The translations under genes and the position numbers were made by a program. The notes under the pieces were generated by a model. That model had not been told where the DNA came from, ran no database searches, and saw nothing but the letters and a program-made list of their open reading frames with translations. 64,000 bases of DNA. It comes from Eumeta japonica. Taxonomy: Eukaryota; Arthropoda; Insecta; Lepidoptera; Psychidae. This document shows positions 25,401-40,400 of this stretch, piece by piece (positions within the stretch are counted from its first letter, which is position 1; every line of letters starts with the position of its first letter). The stretch is taken from contig BGZK01000098.1 in NCBI GenBank assembly GCA_005406025.1, positions 186,001-250,000 of the forward strand, in the 5' to 3' direction.

Positions 25401-28400
25401 CAACCCACCGATGATCTCGTTGAGGAGGCGTATGCACTCGATGCCTTTGTTGACGTCCTCGCTGTAGAACTCGGAGAAGTTGGGTATGCTGGCGAACATG
25501 ACGCCCACCTCGTCGCGCCATTGCGAGTACAGGTCCTGTGGCGAATTGCACGCGGCATCAGTGGTTTTGAATTCTCAAGAAGTCTGAAGTTTACGTAGTG
25601 AGTGTCCTATTATTTAATTTTTTTTTCTAAATAGGAATTGCAATTCTTTCTTTTTATTCTTATTCACTTGCGGTTTAACTGTGAGAAATATATACGGGCC
25701 CCTAAATCAACGACGGGAAGCCTTCTCTCGCAGCTTTATGTTGCGGTTCGTGATCACGATTTTCGCTAGGGCCCCCTAGCATCTAGCCAGACCTCATTGG
25801 TTCAAGGACTCGGATCTTAGACCCACAACGTTTACGGTCCGAGCCCTCTGACCTGAGATAAGAAGATTGAAGGGCATGCATGTGTAGTGGTACTTGGTGG
25901 GATTATAAAAGTCTGGTAAAACAACTTTTATTTATGGACTCGGAGAAAACTGACGAGGATGTGATACACAATTATGTATTTATTTCTGTGCAAGTTTAAC
26001 CATTTAAAATGGATACTTACGGCATGCAATGCCCTATTACCTTAAAAATCATCTATTATTGTTCAATTAATTTATCACTTAATATAATACTATATACGCT
26101 AATGTGACTAAGGAAGCATTCAAAATAGTTCCTTATATATTGTATCGCATAGCACCATGTACTCAGGCTACCTTATGTTTTTGGCTATATACAGGATGCG
26201 TTACATGTATGTAACGCATCCTGTATATAGCCAAATGTATATAAGTACCAATGGCGAAGAAATACCTAGTCTAAGTTTGTTTATGTAGTCCACTGCATTG
26301 GTGAGGGACTAAATCTTTATTTAGTATAGGAATACGTTTCTCATTTTTTCAACATTTACTCACGTCCACTACATCATACACATGTGTTATAAAGAGATAT
26401 AGAAAGAGACGGACACAGAGATAGAGAGAGTCAATGGAAGTGGCATAACGCTTTTTCCTCACGTGACGCTATCGACCGAAATATGATACCTTCCGATAGC
26501 CGTGTTAAAGAACTTCGTTCTAAAAATAGGGGAAGATTTTTGTATCTTAAAAATGGTATGATAAAATTTAGTTTTGGTCTTAGAGGAATTCAAAACGATA
26601 TGATTTTTACAAATTTTATATCTTTGTATTGTTGTTCTTTAGAGCTTTTTATGTACGGTTAGCTCCTCTGATTGAAATATCGATGGTTGATTACTCGGTT
26701 TAAAGATTTACCTAACTATGCAACGATATTTCATTTAATTCTATGGTTTGAGAAAACATCTTAAAAAAAATGTCTTATAAGTATTGTTTGTCACACAGAA
26801 ATCCTTATAATTATTTATATTGATAAATATGTAAATTTAAGTAAAATTTGACTAACAGCCATTCAGGGTCTAAACAAAGCGTTACATAGAGCATTTACAT
26901 ATGTGTAAAAAAAAAAACTACGCAGATGGAGTTCCGAGTGAAATCTGGTTTGTTAACAATCAGTAGTGAGCTAAATTATATGAATATCAAAAATATGTAT
27001 ACAAATAAATAAATACACGATCTCCACACTCACGTCCGGATGTCTTTCCTTGGAAAGGAAATAATTAGCGACGTGATCCGGCAGGATGTGTTTCAGCAGC
27101 TGATTGTTTATACGGCGCATCTCTTCAGCTTTTCTGAGCTCAGCCTCGGCGTCCAACTTCCAGAGTAGATCCAAGCGTGCGGTGACTTCCAGCAGGCGGG
27201 CATGGTACACCACCATGCACAGGAACACCATCATCAGAGTCATCATTTGGACGTAGAACGGGAGCCCTCTGTGGTCCATAAATGGAATCATAATTTTATA
27301 TATTTGAATGAATAATACTCACGTGTGTTTAGTTTCGAGAATACTTCTTTGGCATGTTACATAATATTTTTCTTTATACGGGGTCATAAAAAATGTTTTA
27401 AAAATCAACAACTTTCGTTTATTTATATATAAATTAAAATAAACTAACCATCAGACTGAATTGTGCTGTTCTTAAAATCTTCTTATCTTACAATATATTG
27501 TGGTATATAAGAATAAAAGTCACGAATTGACGTAGTCTAAGATCTGACTGCGTGATTTCTCTATCCATCTGTTTTTTAATCAAAATGAAATTTTACAGGT
27601 AATTAATGAAAGAGGGATACGTTTCGTTTGGCTTGTTGGCACCTGGTTGCAACGAGGTTTCGCACAAATGACAAATGGCGATCTAAACTTTTCAAGTTTT
27701 TTGTATATTTCTCTTTGAAATAAATAAATAACTAATTCATCTTGAAGACAAGAGAACGAAATAATTTCAAAAAAATAATTAGGAACATTTTAATTAAAAG
27801 TCTTGTGGCACATCATAAATGGCAATCCGGTTGAGTCCACTTCTATGAATAACTATCTATGAAAATTGCAATTAGTTTAAGAAATAAATGGATTTAAAAA
27901 TCTTACAGGCAGATCTGGACGATATGCTTATGCCGATTTATATTTTAAATACATAGGACGATTTTCTCTATTTCACTTGTCTGCGTCACAGTTTGCGTGA
28001 CACTTTTGCCGAATGAAATATACTACATTTAAAATAAGATAAAAAAATAGATAAAGACTATACATAAACACGTGATACTCACGACTCCCCCGCGCTCGAG
28101 AAGGTATACACGTTGTAGTAGATTCGCAGCAGGATCATGTAGACGGTCACGTTGATCACCGCCAAGAGGGTCTTGATCAGGTAGTACAGCTTGAGGATGG
28201 AGGTGAGCGCCACCAGGCACAGTATCCACGTGAACACGACGTACTCCGGCCGGTAGCACTCGTCGGTCGCGTTCGTGATGCACACATCCGACGAATTGTT
28301 GCCGATCTGCGTGCAGTTCTCCATGAACACATAGTCCGCCAGCCGAAACGACGGCGGGCAGATGTAAAGCTTGATAGTGCTGGAAAAGTAGAAGAAAATC

Positions 28401-31400
28401 GTCGTTGGAAACGATGGCGCCAAATACACTACCCTCACCTCTGAAGCTGCTTTTTCTGAGAATTTTGAAAAATCAGCTTCAGAAATCTAGTTGTGATCTT
28501 TAGTCGCCGAGATTTTTTCGAATTAACAGCCATCCCAACACTAAACCTACGATACGCTCAATTATTCGATTGGTTTGTGTATAATTAAAGTTCCTCATTT
28601 ATCGATACGAAATGTTTTCATTTAAATGAAGAAGGAATGAACGAGACTAACCGAGGTCTTAAAAGTTATTGAACAAAAATGTACTCTGTTTTGTGTGTTT
28701 TTAGGATTAAAACTATGGGTTTTGATGTCAAAAGGAAATTAGAACTCATTAGATTATTTGTACGTATGTGTGTCACAAATTTTTGAATGTATTATGTAAC
28801 AATACATGAAATAAATTATACCAACAGGTATTACACGTCACACTAGTCAAATTTTGGTATTGGTTACAATGATTAATTAAAAAATATTGTTCATCATATT
28901 AAGCCATAATATTTGTAGTTTTATGTTATGAATAATGGTGTCTTCATATTATTGAAATAAAAAATGTTTATGGATCTTAAGAATTCATTTTTCGAACATG
29001 TCTTTGGAAAATGCTACAGACCAAAGAGTCTTGAAACTTGCAGTGAAAATGGAAGTTACACAAATGACAGAAGAGGGTAGAAATCCTCTACGTGTGAGTT
29101 CGATTCGAATTTTTCGACATTTAAATAAAGTGCATAGTATTGTAACAGGAAATAAATTGGAACTATTGAAAACCTTTAGAGTGACAGTGTTTCAAAAAGC
29201 TATCTATATAAAATTACCTGGATATAGACATGGTGGTGATGAAGGAACAGATGAAGACGGTCCTGCGCGTGCGCTCCCTACACAGCCAAGCTGAAAGCGT
29301 ACGGAGCTTTCTCGGCGCCGCGCCGAACTCCTCCATCATGACGACAGCGAACGACAGCAACAGGGGCGCCGACATCACGGTCAGCACCAGCCACAGCCAG
29401 GAGCAGCTGGATTAAAGCATAAGCGTATTGAAGACTTTTTAAACGACAAGAATATTGCAGATGAAGCAAAAACAAAATCATTGATTATTGATAGTAATCT
29501 ATATATATATTTGTTTGACCGATATATCAACGCACAGCTCAAACTACTGAGTCTAGAGGATTGAAATTTTATATAAACATTCCTGTTATAACTTAGGTGA
29601 GTACTAATGAAGGATTTTTAGTCCCTAAGGGGGTGAAAATGGTAAAATATTGTTGTATGGAAAATCGACACTGTTGAAATTTCATATGTCAATTTTAACA
29701 TTTTGATTACTTATAGTAATAAAAAAAGAATTTTTGTTTTTTTTTAATTAACTCTGAAAAGAGTAAAATGGGAGATGAAATCCTGTACAGAAAATCGAAA
29801 TCACTGAAGCTATTCATGTCAAAGTATATATTTTAGCCAAACATTACTAATAAAAAATAATGACATGCATTTTTGTTAAAAGTAACGCTAAATGGGGTGA
29901 AATAAGGGTTGAAATTCTTATATGAAAAAAACGATATCGCTGAAGTTATTGATAACAAAATTTACATTTTAGCTATTTATAACATATTAAAAATAACGAC
30001 ATGTAACATTTTTGGAAAAGTAGTTCTAAGAGGTGTAATAAGAGATGAAATCTTTTATGGAAAATCGACACTGTTTTATATATTTCGTCCTTTATTTGCG
30101 TACTTAAAACATTCATTGGGTTACTATGCAATAGCTATATGTTGTAGGTAAGCGCGAATGAAGAAACTTCAGAAAAATAACCTTGGCTCGACCTTCACAT
30201 TTCTACCACTAAGATTCTAAAAATTCTTTTATTCATAGAAAGTTACAACATTGAGTATGGAATAGAAATTTCGTTTGATCAAGATCAGGGTTGACATTAA
30301 AAGTGGAACTACAATTGGAATCGAGAATTAGAGAAATTGCCATCGAGATCGAGAAAGCGAGATCGAGAATTCCAGATCGGGAAATCGAGATTGAGAAATT
30401 GAGATCGAGAAATCAAGATCGCGAAATTGGAATCAGAATCGGGAACTGAATAGTGATCGAGATCTAGATTTCATAAAGTGGTATATATGACAAAAGGCAT
30501 TCATTTTACGTCTACGCGGGTAGTGCCGCGGGCAAAAGCTAGTGCATCTATAAAAGCTTTTGATGAGGTTTATTAATATTTTTATAAAATCGAATATCTG
30601 ATGGAATAACAGGAGAAACATATCCGAACATTTTCAATTCAGTGTTATAACTAATCGGACAAAGCTTTTTTTTTTGTATTTGCCTATAGAAGTAGATTGC
30701 ATCAATGATCCTCATACGTGCTTCAAACTCTATTTACTGGCCAACGATAATGTACAAGGGGTATGAATCCTCACTTGTAGTGCACCACCAGCTGCACGGC
30801 CACGATGCAGAGCCACAGCACGGCGCAGCACATCACGTTGGACTTGAAGGTCTCCTCGGCCAGGTTGGCGAAGCCGGCCTCGAGGGCGGCGGCGCGGAAC
30901 CGCAGCGTCCATGTGCCCATGTGGTTGGCGCGCATGGACTCGTTGCTCGCCACTTCTATGGCGCTGTTGATTATGTCTTCCTCCTGATGTATGAACAACG
31001 TACTTGTGTCACAGCTAACGGTTCCGTCAACGTCTTTTCTCGTAGTGTGTTGTTATCGTTTTGTGAATTGTTATCTGTGTATCATTTGTCCCATATCTTT
31101 ACGATAGCGACTGCTAAGCTATCCCATTAAACAGAAATGATTTATGAAAGATATCAAAAGCGAACCGAAAGGTGGACACATAATTTGATTTCGTAGTTTA
31201 CCCATGAATTTAGACGAAGCTGAAATTTTTGATTTGAGGATGACATTTTAAATTATATATCGTCGAAGAAAAAAATATAACAGATTTCTCTCCACTATTG
31301 TTGAACATATGAACTTAGATACTACAATTTGGTTTCATTAAGACGATGACCGAAGAAGAGTCGGAAAAATCCTGACATGTCCTATATTCTTATGTAAAAA

Positions 31401-34400
31401 GATGCTATTCCGTACATAGTGTTCAAACGCGAAAGTGACTCAATTGGAACCAACAAATAACAAAGACATTATGGCAAATTTTTGAAAGATTTGCAAAGCT
31501 AAATACCCTATTTAAAACTCACCTCTGGTATGGCGGCCGAGTCGTCGAGGTCGGCGGCGGCCTCCACGTCGGCGGCGCGGCGCACGCTGCCCGTGCGCAC
31601 AGCCCCGTTCAGATAGTACTGGTGCATTTCGATTTCATATATAATTTGTATACAGCGATTAGTGCCATCGATTTAGGTGCTGTTGTTTCGTGAAAATTTA
31701 TATGAATATGAAGGCTTTCGAACGCGACGAAGTAAACCTTAAAGGCATCAATGTTAGTTTGGGTGTTGCCTACAGCCGCTTGATTGACTGAGCTTAAATT
31801 TATGAGTTATATTCGAAACATCATTGGAAAGATTCAAAAAGTAGTTTGCACATTTTTCGATAGGTGGCGCTGTGTATTACAATACCATGAAAGTTGTAAT
31901 TGTTTGAAATTCTATACTGCTATTATGCAAATAGTTTACTTCAATAATTATTATAATGGGGCGTAATTCGTGTATTTTTTTGTTAATCAAAAACACTTGG
32001 AATTAGTTTGAGCAGCTATGCGAACTTTAATATTTCTTTTCTATATCAAAAAATTGTCACTCCGAAGCTTTATACGATTCAGTTACAGAGTTGTGCTATA
32101 AATTGTCCAAATGTGCTTAATTGCTAGTGGGATTACATTTAATTTAATAGTTCCCGGCTAGATAGAAACAGAGTAAATGTGTATTTGGGCCATGAGGAGC
32201 ATTCCTTTCAGATTCATATATGGTGTATTAGCAAAAATCTGACGCGAGTATACAACGAGATGAGTCGCGTTTGAAACGTAAAACAATTATATATATATAT
32301 TGAATTATTTCTTGGAGTAATTCATATCTGAAACACGGTGCGGTTTTAATCAACGACTAAATGTAAAAGAAATCATTAGAATGTTGATCCGTTTACGGAA
32401 TGTCTCGAAATATTAGAACATTTCTTGTGTGTACAGACAGCAATATGGAGGTCGTCTAAGGCGAATGGCGATCTCGCAATATTTCTGTTATTCGATCTCT
32501 GAAGCCCGCTTTTAAACAGACGTTACGCGTAACAGCGGGTTTCATGACAAGCGAACGTAGTCAATGAAACGGATATGGTCGGATGAGCGTGAAATGCAAT
32601 GAATAGATAAAAAAAATAGTATGTTTCACATACTGTATTCTTTTTTCATTTTAGATTTTTGTATATCGCGGTTGCGAGCCGGTTAATGCTACGCGTCGTG
32701 AGACCGTGGTAGCGGCGCTAGAGTTGTTACAGTGTGTATAACCTAGATGTCGGTCGGCGTATCTTACGTTTTGGAAGGGTATCTCCGGCGTCCAGTTGGT
32801 GGTGGCGCTCCAGTCGAGCGCGCCGGCGTCGTCGGCGGGGCTGCTGGCGCGGCGCGCCGCCGTCTGCCACTCCTCCGGCGCGTTCGAAAGCCCGGGTACG
32901 CTGAATATCGTAAATCATGAGGCATCGTACTTCGTCATGGACATCAAGGAAATTTGCTATTTCTGCCTATCCTCCTGGGAGGCGATTCTCGGGCCATGCG
33001 GAAATTGTCACATGAGACATTTTTTAAAGAGATATGTAGAATAATATAAACTTAATAGAATAAACTTAATGATTAGTACTCAATTAGTGTAGTTATTTTG
33101 ACATTTATCATTTCGTACGAAATGATAAATGTCAAACGAAAATACTAATTCAATATTTTCAATTACCGAGCTGTGGCAATTGTCAAACGGTTTTCATGTC
33201 ATATACAACAGGTATCCACTAATTGTCACACATTAAATACAGAAAATCAATATGGCGAGCAGCACCTTATTTTGATGAAATAAGATAAAATCACTACTAT
33301 TCTTCCTGCTCTCTTCCAACGGTCTTTTTATTCCAGATTGAAAGGCTTTAAAGTTCCACATATTATAAGTATATTCCTCATATCTATTAAAAAATTACAA
33401 TCTCTAAATAGAAATCGTATTAAACTGCCGTAGGTGAGTGAGAACACGTATTCTGTCCATCACTCGACATGTTCCGTCGTTTTTTTTTAAATTGTCTCAT
33501 GTGACAATATTCATATGGCCCGAGAATCGCCCCCGTGATCACTGTATTCATTCAAAATAACAATTATTTGTGCCGATCATTCGGCACTTTCTTTTGGAGA
33601 GCTCTATCGCACTGTTAAACATTATATTACTTTGAATTTTCGATAAGAAAATAAAAAAAAAAGATATATTATATTATTAACGATTCAGACGGCTATTACG
33701 CATACAGTTTTCATGATTACTATGTGAAAATAGATCGTTTAATTTTGGAGAGAAATTAGCATTTTCAAATCGATCGCAATATTCAATGTTTTTTTTTCAA
33801 TCTAACAAGTTCTACGACATCACGAATCGCAGCAGTCACCTCAGCCTCTCCCTCTTGCGGTGCGCGGGCCGGCGCGGCCTCTCGGAGGCCTTGAGTAGGT
33901 AGGTCTGCGTGCCGCGCTCCCTGAGGAAGGCGTTGCGGGCGCCGCCCTCGCCCGGCTCCACTTCGAAAGCGTCCTGCAGGCACTCCAGGGTCGCCGCCGA
34001 GATGTGCACGCGCCTGATGGTAGGAAAAAAAAAATGAGAGAAAATCCATACGTGTGGTGAAATAGAAGACTATATATTACATTAAAAAAAAAACTTCGAA
34101 ATAAAAGTTTTACCTAATACATTCGGACGGATAGCTGCGCTTCCGACTGCACCTATCCATACTAATATTATAAATGCGAAAGTGTGTCCGTCTGTCTGTT
34201 ACCTCTTTACGGTTAATCCCCTGAACCTATTTAGATGTAGTTCGATATAGAAATAGTTTGAGTCCCGGGGAAGGACATAGCCTACTTTTTGTTTGTTTGT
34301 CTATCCGTTCGTTTGTATGGTTTTTCATGGCCCAAATTAAATTGAATTTAATGAAATTGAGTGTACCAATAGAACGCACCATTTTTTCATATATAAGTCA

Positions 34401-37400
34401 TTATTTGTTTAAAGCATTCAATAAAATCGAATTAATCTTGTAAACATTTATTTGATCTACATTAATTTATAAATATAGTGTGATATCTTATTTGACAATA
34501 TCTAATACAATGATACGGGGACACTTTCAAAGTTTTTGTTAAAAATATGTAATAGTATTCGAATACAAAAATTTAAATTTTGAATTTTGTATAGCGATGG
34601 TTTAACTGATTTTGAAAACATTTAAAAATTATTCGTTATGATCATTTCTAGAAATCAAGCTACATAACCTACGAACAGATGTAAATCATAATCACATCAA
34701 TTGCTCAGGTCATCAACGCACGCCTAAAATTTGTATTCCAGGAACATTTCAAAGCGAAGAACGGCTAGGATTACATTATTATATTTTATTGAAGTGAAAC
34801 TTCTAATGCGACTTCCAACAAGGTTGCTTTAAACGTTTAACACTACTAAGGAGAGGTTATGAAAGCACTGTTGCGTTGAACGTTTAACGTTCCTGGGGAG
34901 GGGGAATAGAAAGAGACAGATCGAGAGTGAATGCGTGGCACTCGAACGCATGCGCGTAATATACCTGTTACAGGCCAGTGCGAGCGTCAGCCACAAGTAG
35001 CGTCTAATATTCCAATAGATTTGGATATTTCTCCACTCGAAAATGATAATTAAAAGATAAAATCAGTTGTGAATTGTAATGTTAATAAAGTTTGTCTTAA
35101 AGAAACAATACGAGTTCACTAAAAATCAATCTCTACCTCTTCCTATTTTCATTTCCACATTACGAAGTTTCACTTCTTCCTTTTTTCCATCATTTTTTGT
35201 ACCTAATCATTCTATGCTTCGCGATATCGCGGTTAAAACTTCACTGTGGGTAATGCATTTACTGCTATCGTTCGAAAGACAGACAAAGACCAGAGGTCTA
35301 AACTAGTTCAAAGAGTGTTGTATATACCCGGGGAGGCCTCCGCTCTCCATGTGGTTAGCCAGCGTGACGTCGTGCGACCAGAGGTCGAACTGCCACTTCA
35401 GCAGCCCCAGCACGCCGCACAGCACCGCGCCGCTGTGCACGCCGATGCGCATGTCCAGGTCCACCTGGAACGTTCATCATCAGCTCGTCACGAGCCCGCG
35501 CACGACCTTCTGGCATTTCAAAGCTCCTTCGAAATTTGCCATTAGATTTTAATGGAATACGAAAAACATATCAAACAGAATGGTATACACGTGTAGTCTA
35601 TGTTATCATCAGACACAAGTCACTACATACACAAAACTTGCTATTCATCGATTCAGTAGTTTTGAGTAAAAGGAAAACAAACAAAGGGACGTTTTGGTTT
35701 GTATATTTGGGGTTAATAAAAATACAAATGTGAAATTATTATTTATTTCCTTCTAACAAAAAGCACGTTTTTACATGAAATTGGCCAACAATAATGGCTT
35801 CCGTCATGCGTTCGTGTAGACTTATGCAAATGGTATTGTATTTTAATTTTAAAAAGGCTTTTAAAATTGCCTCCTAAGTCATTACCTTCATCTCATAAAA
35901 AAGATAATGGAAGGTAATTCACCTGAGCGTTGTAGCGCACGTCCCGTATGGCGTGTATCATGTGCAAGCCCATGTTGACGGCGCAGTGCGCGTGGTCTTC
36001 ACGCGCCTCCGGCAATCCGCTCACGCAGAAGTAGCAGTCGCCCAGCAGCTTGATGCGCAGGCAGTGGTTCTCCTATAATATATGCGCACACGCATACAGA
36101 TCGCAAAAATTGATATAGAAGGTGAGAGATGGAGACAGTGGATATTAGTTTTTCTCTTTTTTTTTATGAGTTAACGCCTATTTCCAAGAGCGTTAAGCAG
36201 TTTTCACGCTTACGTATTCAATATCTGTATCTTTGCTGTCTCATTTTAACAATCGTGAGCTGTGGTTACATACATCTGTACATGAGCGGTGCTAGCTCAG
36301 TGTTTAAAACTATCGCCTTCGAAAGAGAAGGTTCCAGAATCGATTGTGATGACGTAAAAATATTAGTATAGCCGATTCGAAGTCGGTAGCAGACATCGAG
36401 TTACATTGTGCTTGAAATTAGCAATAAATATAGTTTAAAAAAACTAAAAAACACGCTTTTATAGTGGAATAAACTAAAAAGTAGAAAATAATTTGAATAT
36501 AGAAATCAATTAATGAACCAACAATAAATATTATTATTGTGAAAAAAGTGTGGGGCGCTTTTCAAGAACGGACAAACATGTAGCACCCCACGCTTTTTTC
36601 ACAATAATAATATTATTCTATATTCAAATATTCTACTTTTACTATAAATGTTTATTTTTAAACTAATTTATCCACTTTTAGCGTTCGATAATAAAATTTG
36701 AGGTGTCAAATTTCAAAATGAGACTGAAGCAGGTAGTATAGAGAATCTCCAACAGAGGCGGACAGTAGTCAGATTTGTTTTGAACTAAAGAGAAAATTTG
36801 CAGTGATAAATTCTAAAACAATTCAGACTTTAACGTTTTATTTGAAATTGAATTTAATATTCATTCAAATTGAATTTAATATTAATTCAATTAGAATGTT
36901 TTTGATTGAATGATTTTATTCTAAATTTATTTCTTAATTATCATGTATGTCCAGCATCTTATTTATTTAGCCTTTTGATTGTCGGAAATACCTAAGTATT
37001 TATTATTTTACCACATTTAGGAGGATTTATAGAAGGACAAGTTTGGAGTCAGCAGCCGCCAAAGGAGAGTTACAAACATACATACATACAAATTTAAAGG
37101 TGAAGTTAATAAAAGCGTGTTAAAAACGAAGCGAGACTTAAACCAGAAGTATCGACACGAAAATGTATCGATACTTTATGGTATCGAGTAGATTTCTTTA
37201 CTTACTTTTTGTACTAGATACTTTTACTTGACAAGTACTTTTTGACAGGTATCGTATCGAATAAATTACTTTTTTTTTTTAATAAAAAAAATATCCTTGA
37301 AAATAAGGATGAATTAAGTCATTATTTATCTACACAGGTTATACCACTTTCCTTCGATCCTCTGAAACAATGGGAAGATATGAAAGTTGTTTTCCCAAAA

Positions 37401-40400
37401 TTGTATAAGTTGGCACGAGAATATCTAACGATTCCTGCGACTTCAATGCCCTCAGAAAGATTGTTTTCGAAAGCTGGAAGTACAATTATTAAAACCCGTA
37501 ACCGCCTATTGCCGAAAAGGCTCGACAAACTTCTTTTCTCGAGCGATTGTACGGAGGAGGAATGGGATTTATAATATTTCAGATTAAAAAATTGTGGCTT
37601 TACTTACAGGTTGTTTTTATTTATGTTATATTTACGTACCATTTGTTATTTTTTCATTTTCTCTTACTGAATGAAGGTACAGACGATACTTACTGACTAA
37701 CATTGACAAACTAACGTATGGCGTAAGCCCTGCCTGAGAAAAGAACTCGATAATTTGAGATATCGACACTACTCATGAGTACAGTATCGATACTTTATAT
37801 TCGATACCGTGCTCCTAACTAGAAGGAGTCGCGAAAGTCGTCGAGAGTACGGCAGTTGCCGGGGCGGCACCGAAGAGGTGCCCCGATTGCCGCTTGTTCA
37901 GCTCTACAGCAAAGCAGCACCAAACGAAGAAATCGCTTAGGCGGCATTACTAGGTCCCATTTTTTTTAGCTAATGAAGCTATTGAGTGCTTTACGGTTAA
38001 GATCAATTACTGAGTGAGAGTTCTATATTAATATTAGATGTGGACTCGTCGGATGTCATACTGCAGCTTCGTAAATGAGCAAAAATGTATTGTCTTGATA
38101 GCGCATGTGTGATATATTGTTTGTGAACAAACTTATCGGAAGTTTAGAAAATTGTGGACATCGTGTCATTGTTCAATTTTTGAAAATTGTCAACAGAATC
38201 TCATCAATATTAAGCAACAAATTTGACATGGAATTAAAATGTATATTTTGTAGATAAATATCTTACCGTGGCTAGTCTATCGAACCTGGCGAACAACGCG
38301 TTCAGTATCTTCACTAACTCTTGCGCACTGCATCTGCTTGACAACTCTGTAAATAAATGTTACGTGCTGAAAAAATATTTTTGCAAAACTTGTTTATTAC
38401 ATTTCATTCTATGAGCAGAAATTACAATATTCACGGAATAATGAATTTATGGTGACTGTCAATTTAATAATACTTAAAATTCTGAAATCAAATTTAGTTT
38501 TGATGTAAAATTATTCGATACCTGTATAATATTTGCTTAACAATTATGAAAACTTACTTTATTGAAATGTTTCGTATATCCGTAATTTTGTTTAAGAAAA
38601 CGTAAGCGCTCGTTTTCGTTCGTCAAAAGTATTGCAGCGACGTCTATTGCAATCAATGCAGTTTTTTTAAACGATTTCAAAAAATAATTAGGTTCTATGT
38701 TCGTCTGCATGTATTTTTTTTCACCAAATATTTTCCTCCTAAACGGATTACGTGGTCCTGAACGTTCCTCCTACTTTGACTACCGCGTCTACTTTAATTC
38801 GGTAAACTGTAGAAATACCGACTATTTTGGTATTCCATGCACTGTCTGGAGAAAAGTGACGTTTCAGTAATTGCAACTATACATTAACCTCGACTAAATA
38901 CAGAAAGCTTATTATAGAAAAATCGTCGATACCGACCGGTGAAACCTTTGATGTCCGCGAAAAGTATGGACACGTTCTCGTATCTCTGCACGTAGAGTTT
39001 GTGGAATTGCTGGTCGCGCACTTCGTTGTCCGCCATCGTCGAAAGGTCCTGGTAGATCACCTGGGCCATGAAGTCCGGGATCACTGCGGGTGCAATGATT
39101 TGGCGCAGTTGAATGACAATTGCTAAGAAGATTCGGACAGGAGAACGGAAATCTAATAAGCTTGTATTTCTTTCCGTGTTATAAACTTTAATTTAGAGAC
39201 TGCATTCACGTCTTTCATATTCTTCGATAGGCGATGTATAAAAATATAAACTAGCTGACCTGGCGGATGTTGTTCTGCCTTTTCCGGTAGGTGGCGTGCG
39301 CGTAATGTTAATAGGCTGCCTGCTCCGCCCGTGCGGAATCAGAACAATTTTTATTATTTTTTGTACGGAGACCAGACGTCCGCTGTTAATGTGTACGGTA
39401 AAATCGATAAAACTGATAGCAGGAAAATGTTTTTCATTTCGTGTTCAAATACATAGGTATTCGATAACGACAACAATTTCTCTAGCGATCGGTTGAATGG
39501 TCGATAGATTGATGTGCTTCAGTGCCCTCTAACGGCAAACTATATCAACCGCGATTCCTATCTTTGTGGTAATTTTCAATCCACTATATTAAATTGTATC
39601 GAAGATAATCTGTTGCAATACGTAGTGGGTACAACAGAAATGATTTAATGTTCCTTCTTTAATTATGATACAGTGTAATAGAATACATTAAAAAGTAAAA
39701 AGAGAAATACACTCCGTACATTCATACTTCGTGCTTCTGACGATTTTAAAAGTTTAAGTTAATATTACCTAATTTTAATCATTAACCTAACCTAATTGCT
39801 TCATCTAATCTGGAATAATGGGTGTTTCAATGAAGATATTTGAAAAAAGTTAGGCATTTCAAAGGTAGCAGATTCTTGAAATCTGCACTTTTTATAGATC
39901 AGTCTGGTTACAATTCAACAGATTATTTTAAAAATCTGATGTTAAACATAAACAATAAATATATAAAATGATGTTATAATCCTGTTTTCATTGTGATTAC
40001 AGCGATTGTTGTATTTTCATTGTTACTAGAAACCGTTTGCTTCATTTTGACTATAAAAAATAACATTTCATTGTGTTTAGTAAATAGAAACGAATGTGAT
40101 TTGCATTTATTTATTTTAATATAATTTTGATATTTTGTAAATAAAGCTTGTTTAGACGTACTGAATTATATAATATACATACAGTTCTAGATGGAAAATA
40201 TTTTGTTTTTAAGAAGAAATCTGTATTCAATTATAAGCGATCAAAATGTTTTCATAACACAGTTTATTTATAGATTTTAGAAATAATAAGTTTATTTTGA
40301 AATTACTATCGACTCGATTTTTGTATTATCCTGAGGGCGGTTTGCTTAAAACATAAAACGCAGCCAGTAGATTTGACAGATTATCCAAACATTGGAAGAA

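Noticed and set aside
29230..29415. + strand frames over 29218-29406
   Set aside because: Antisense shadows of a cyclase exon whose - strand frame has membrane helices and conserved phases.
39783..39796. CCTAACCTAA as telomere-type (TTAGG)n repeat
   Set aside because: Only about two units, expected by chance in AT-rich DNA.
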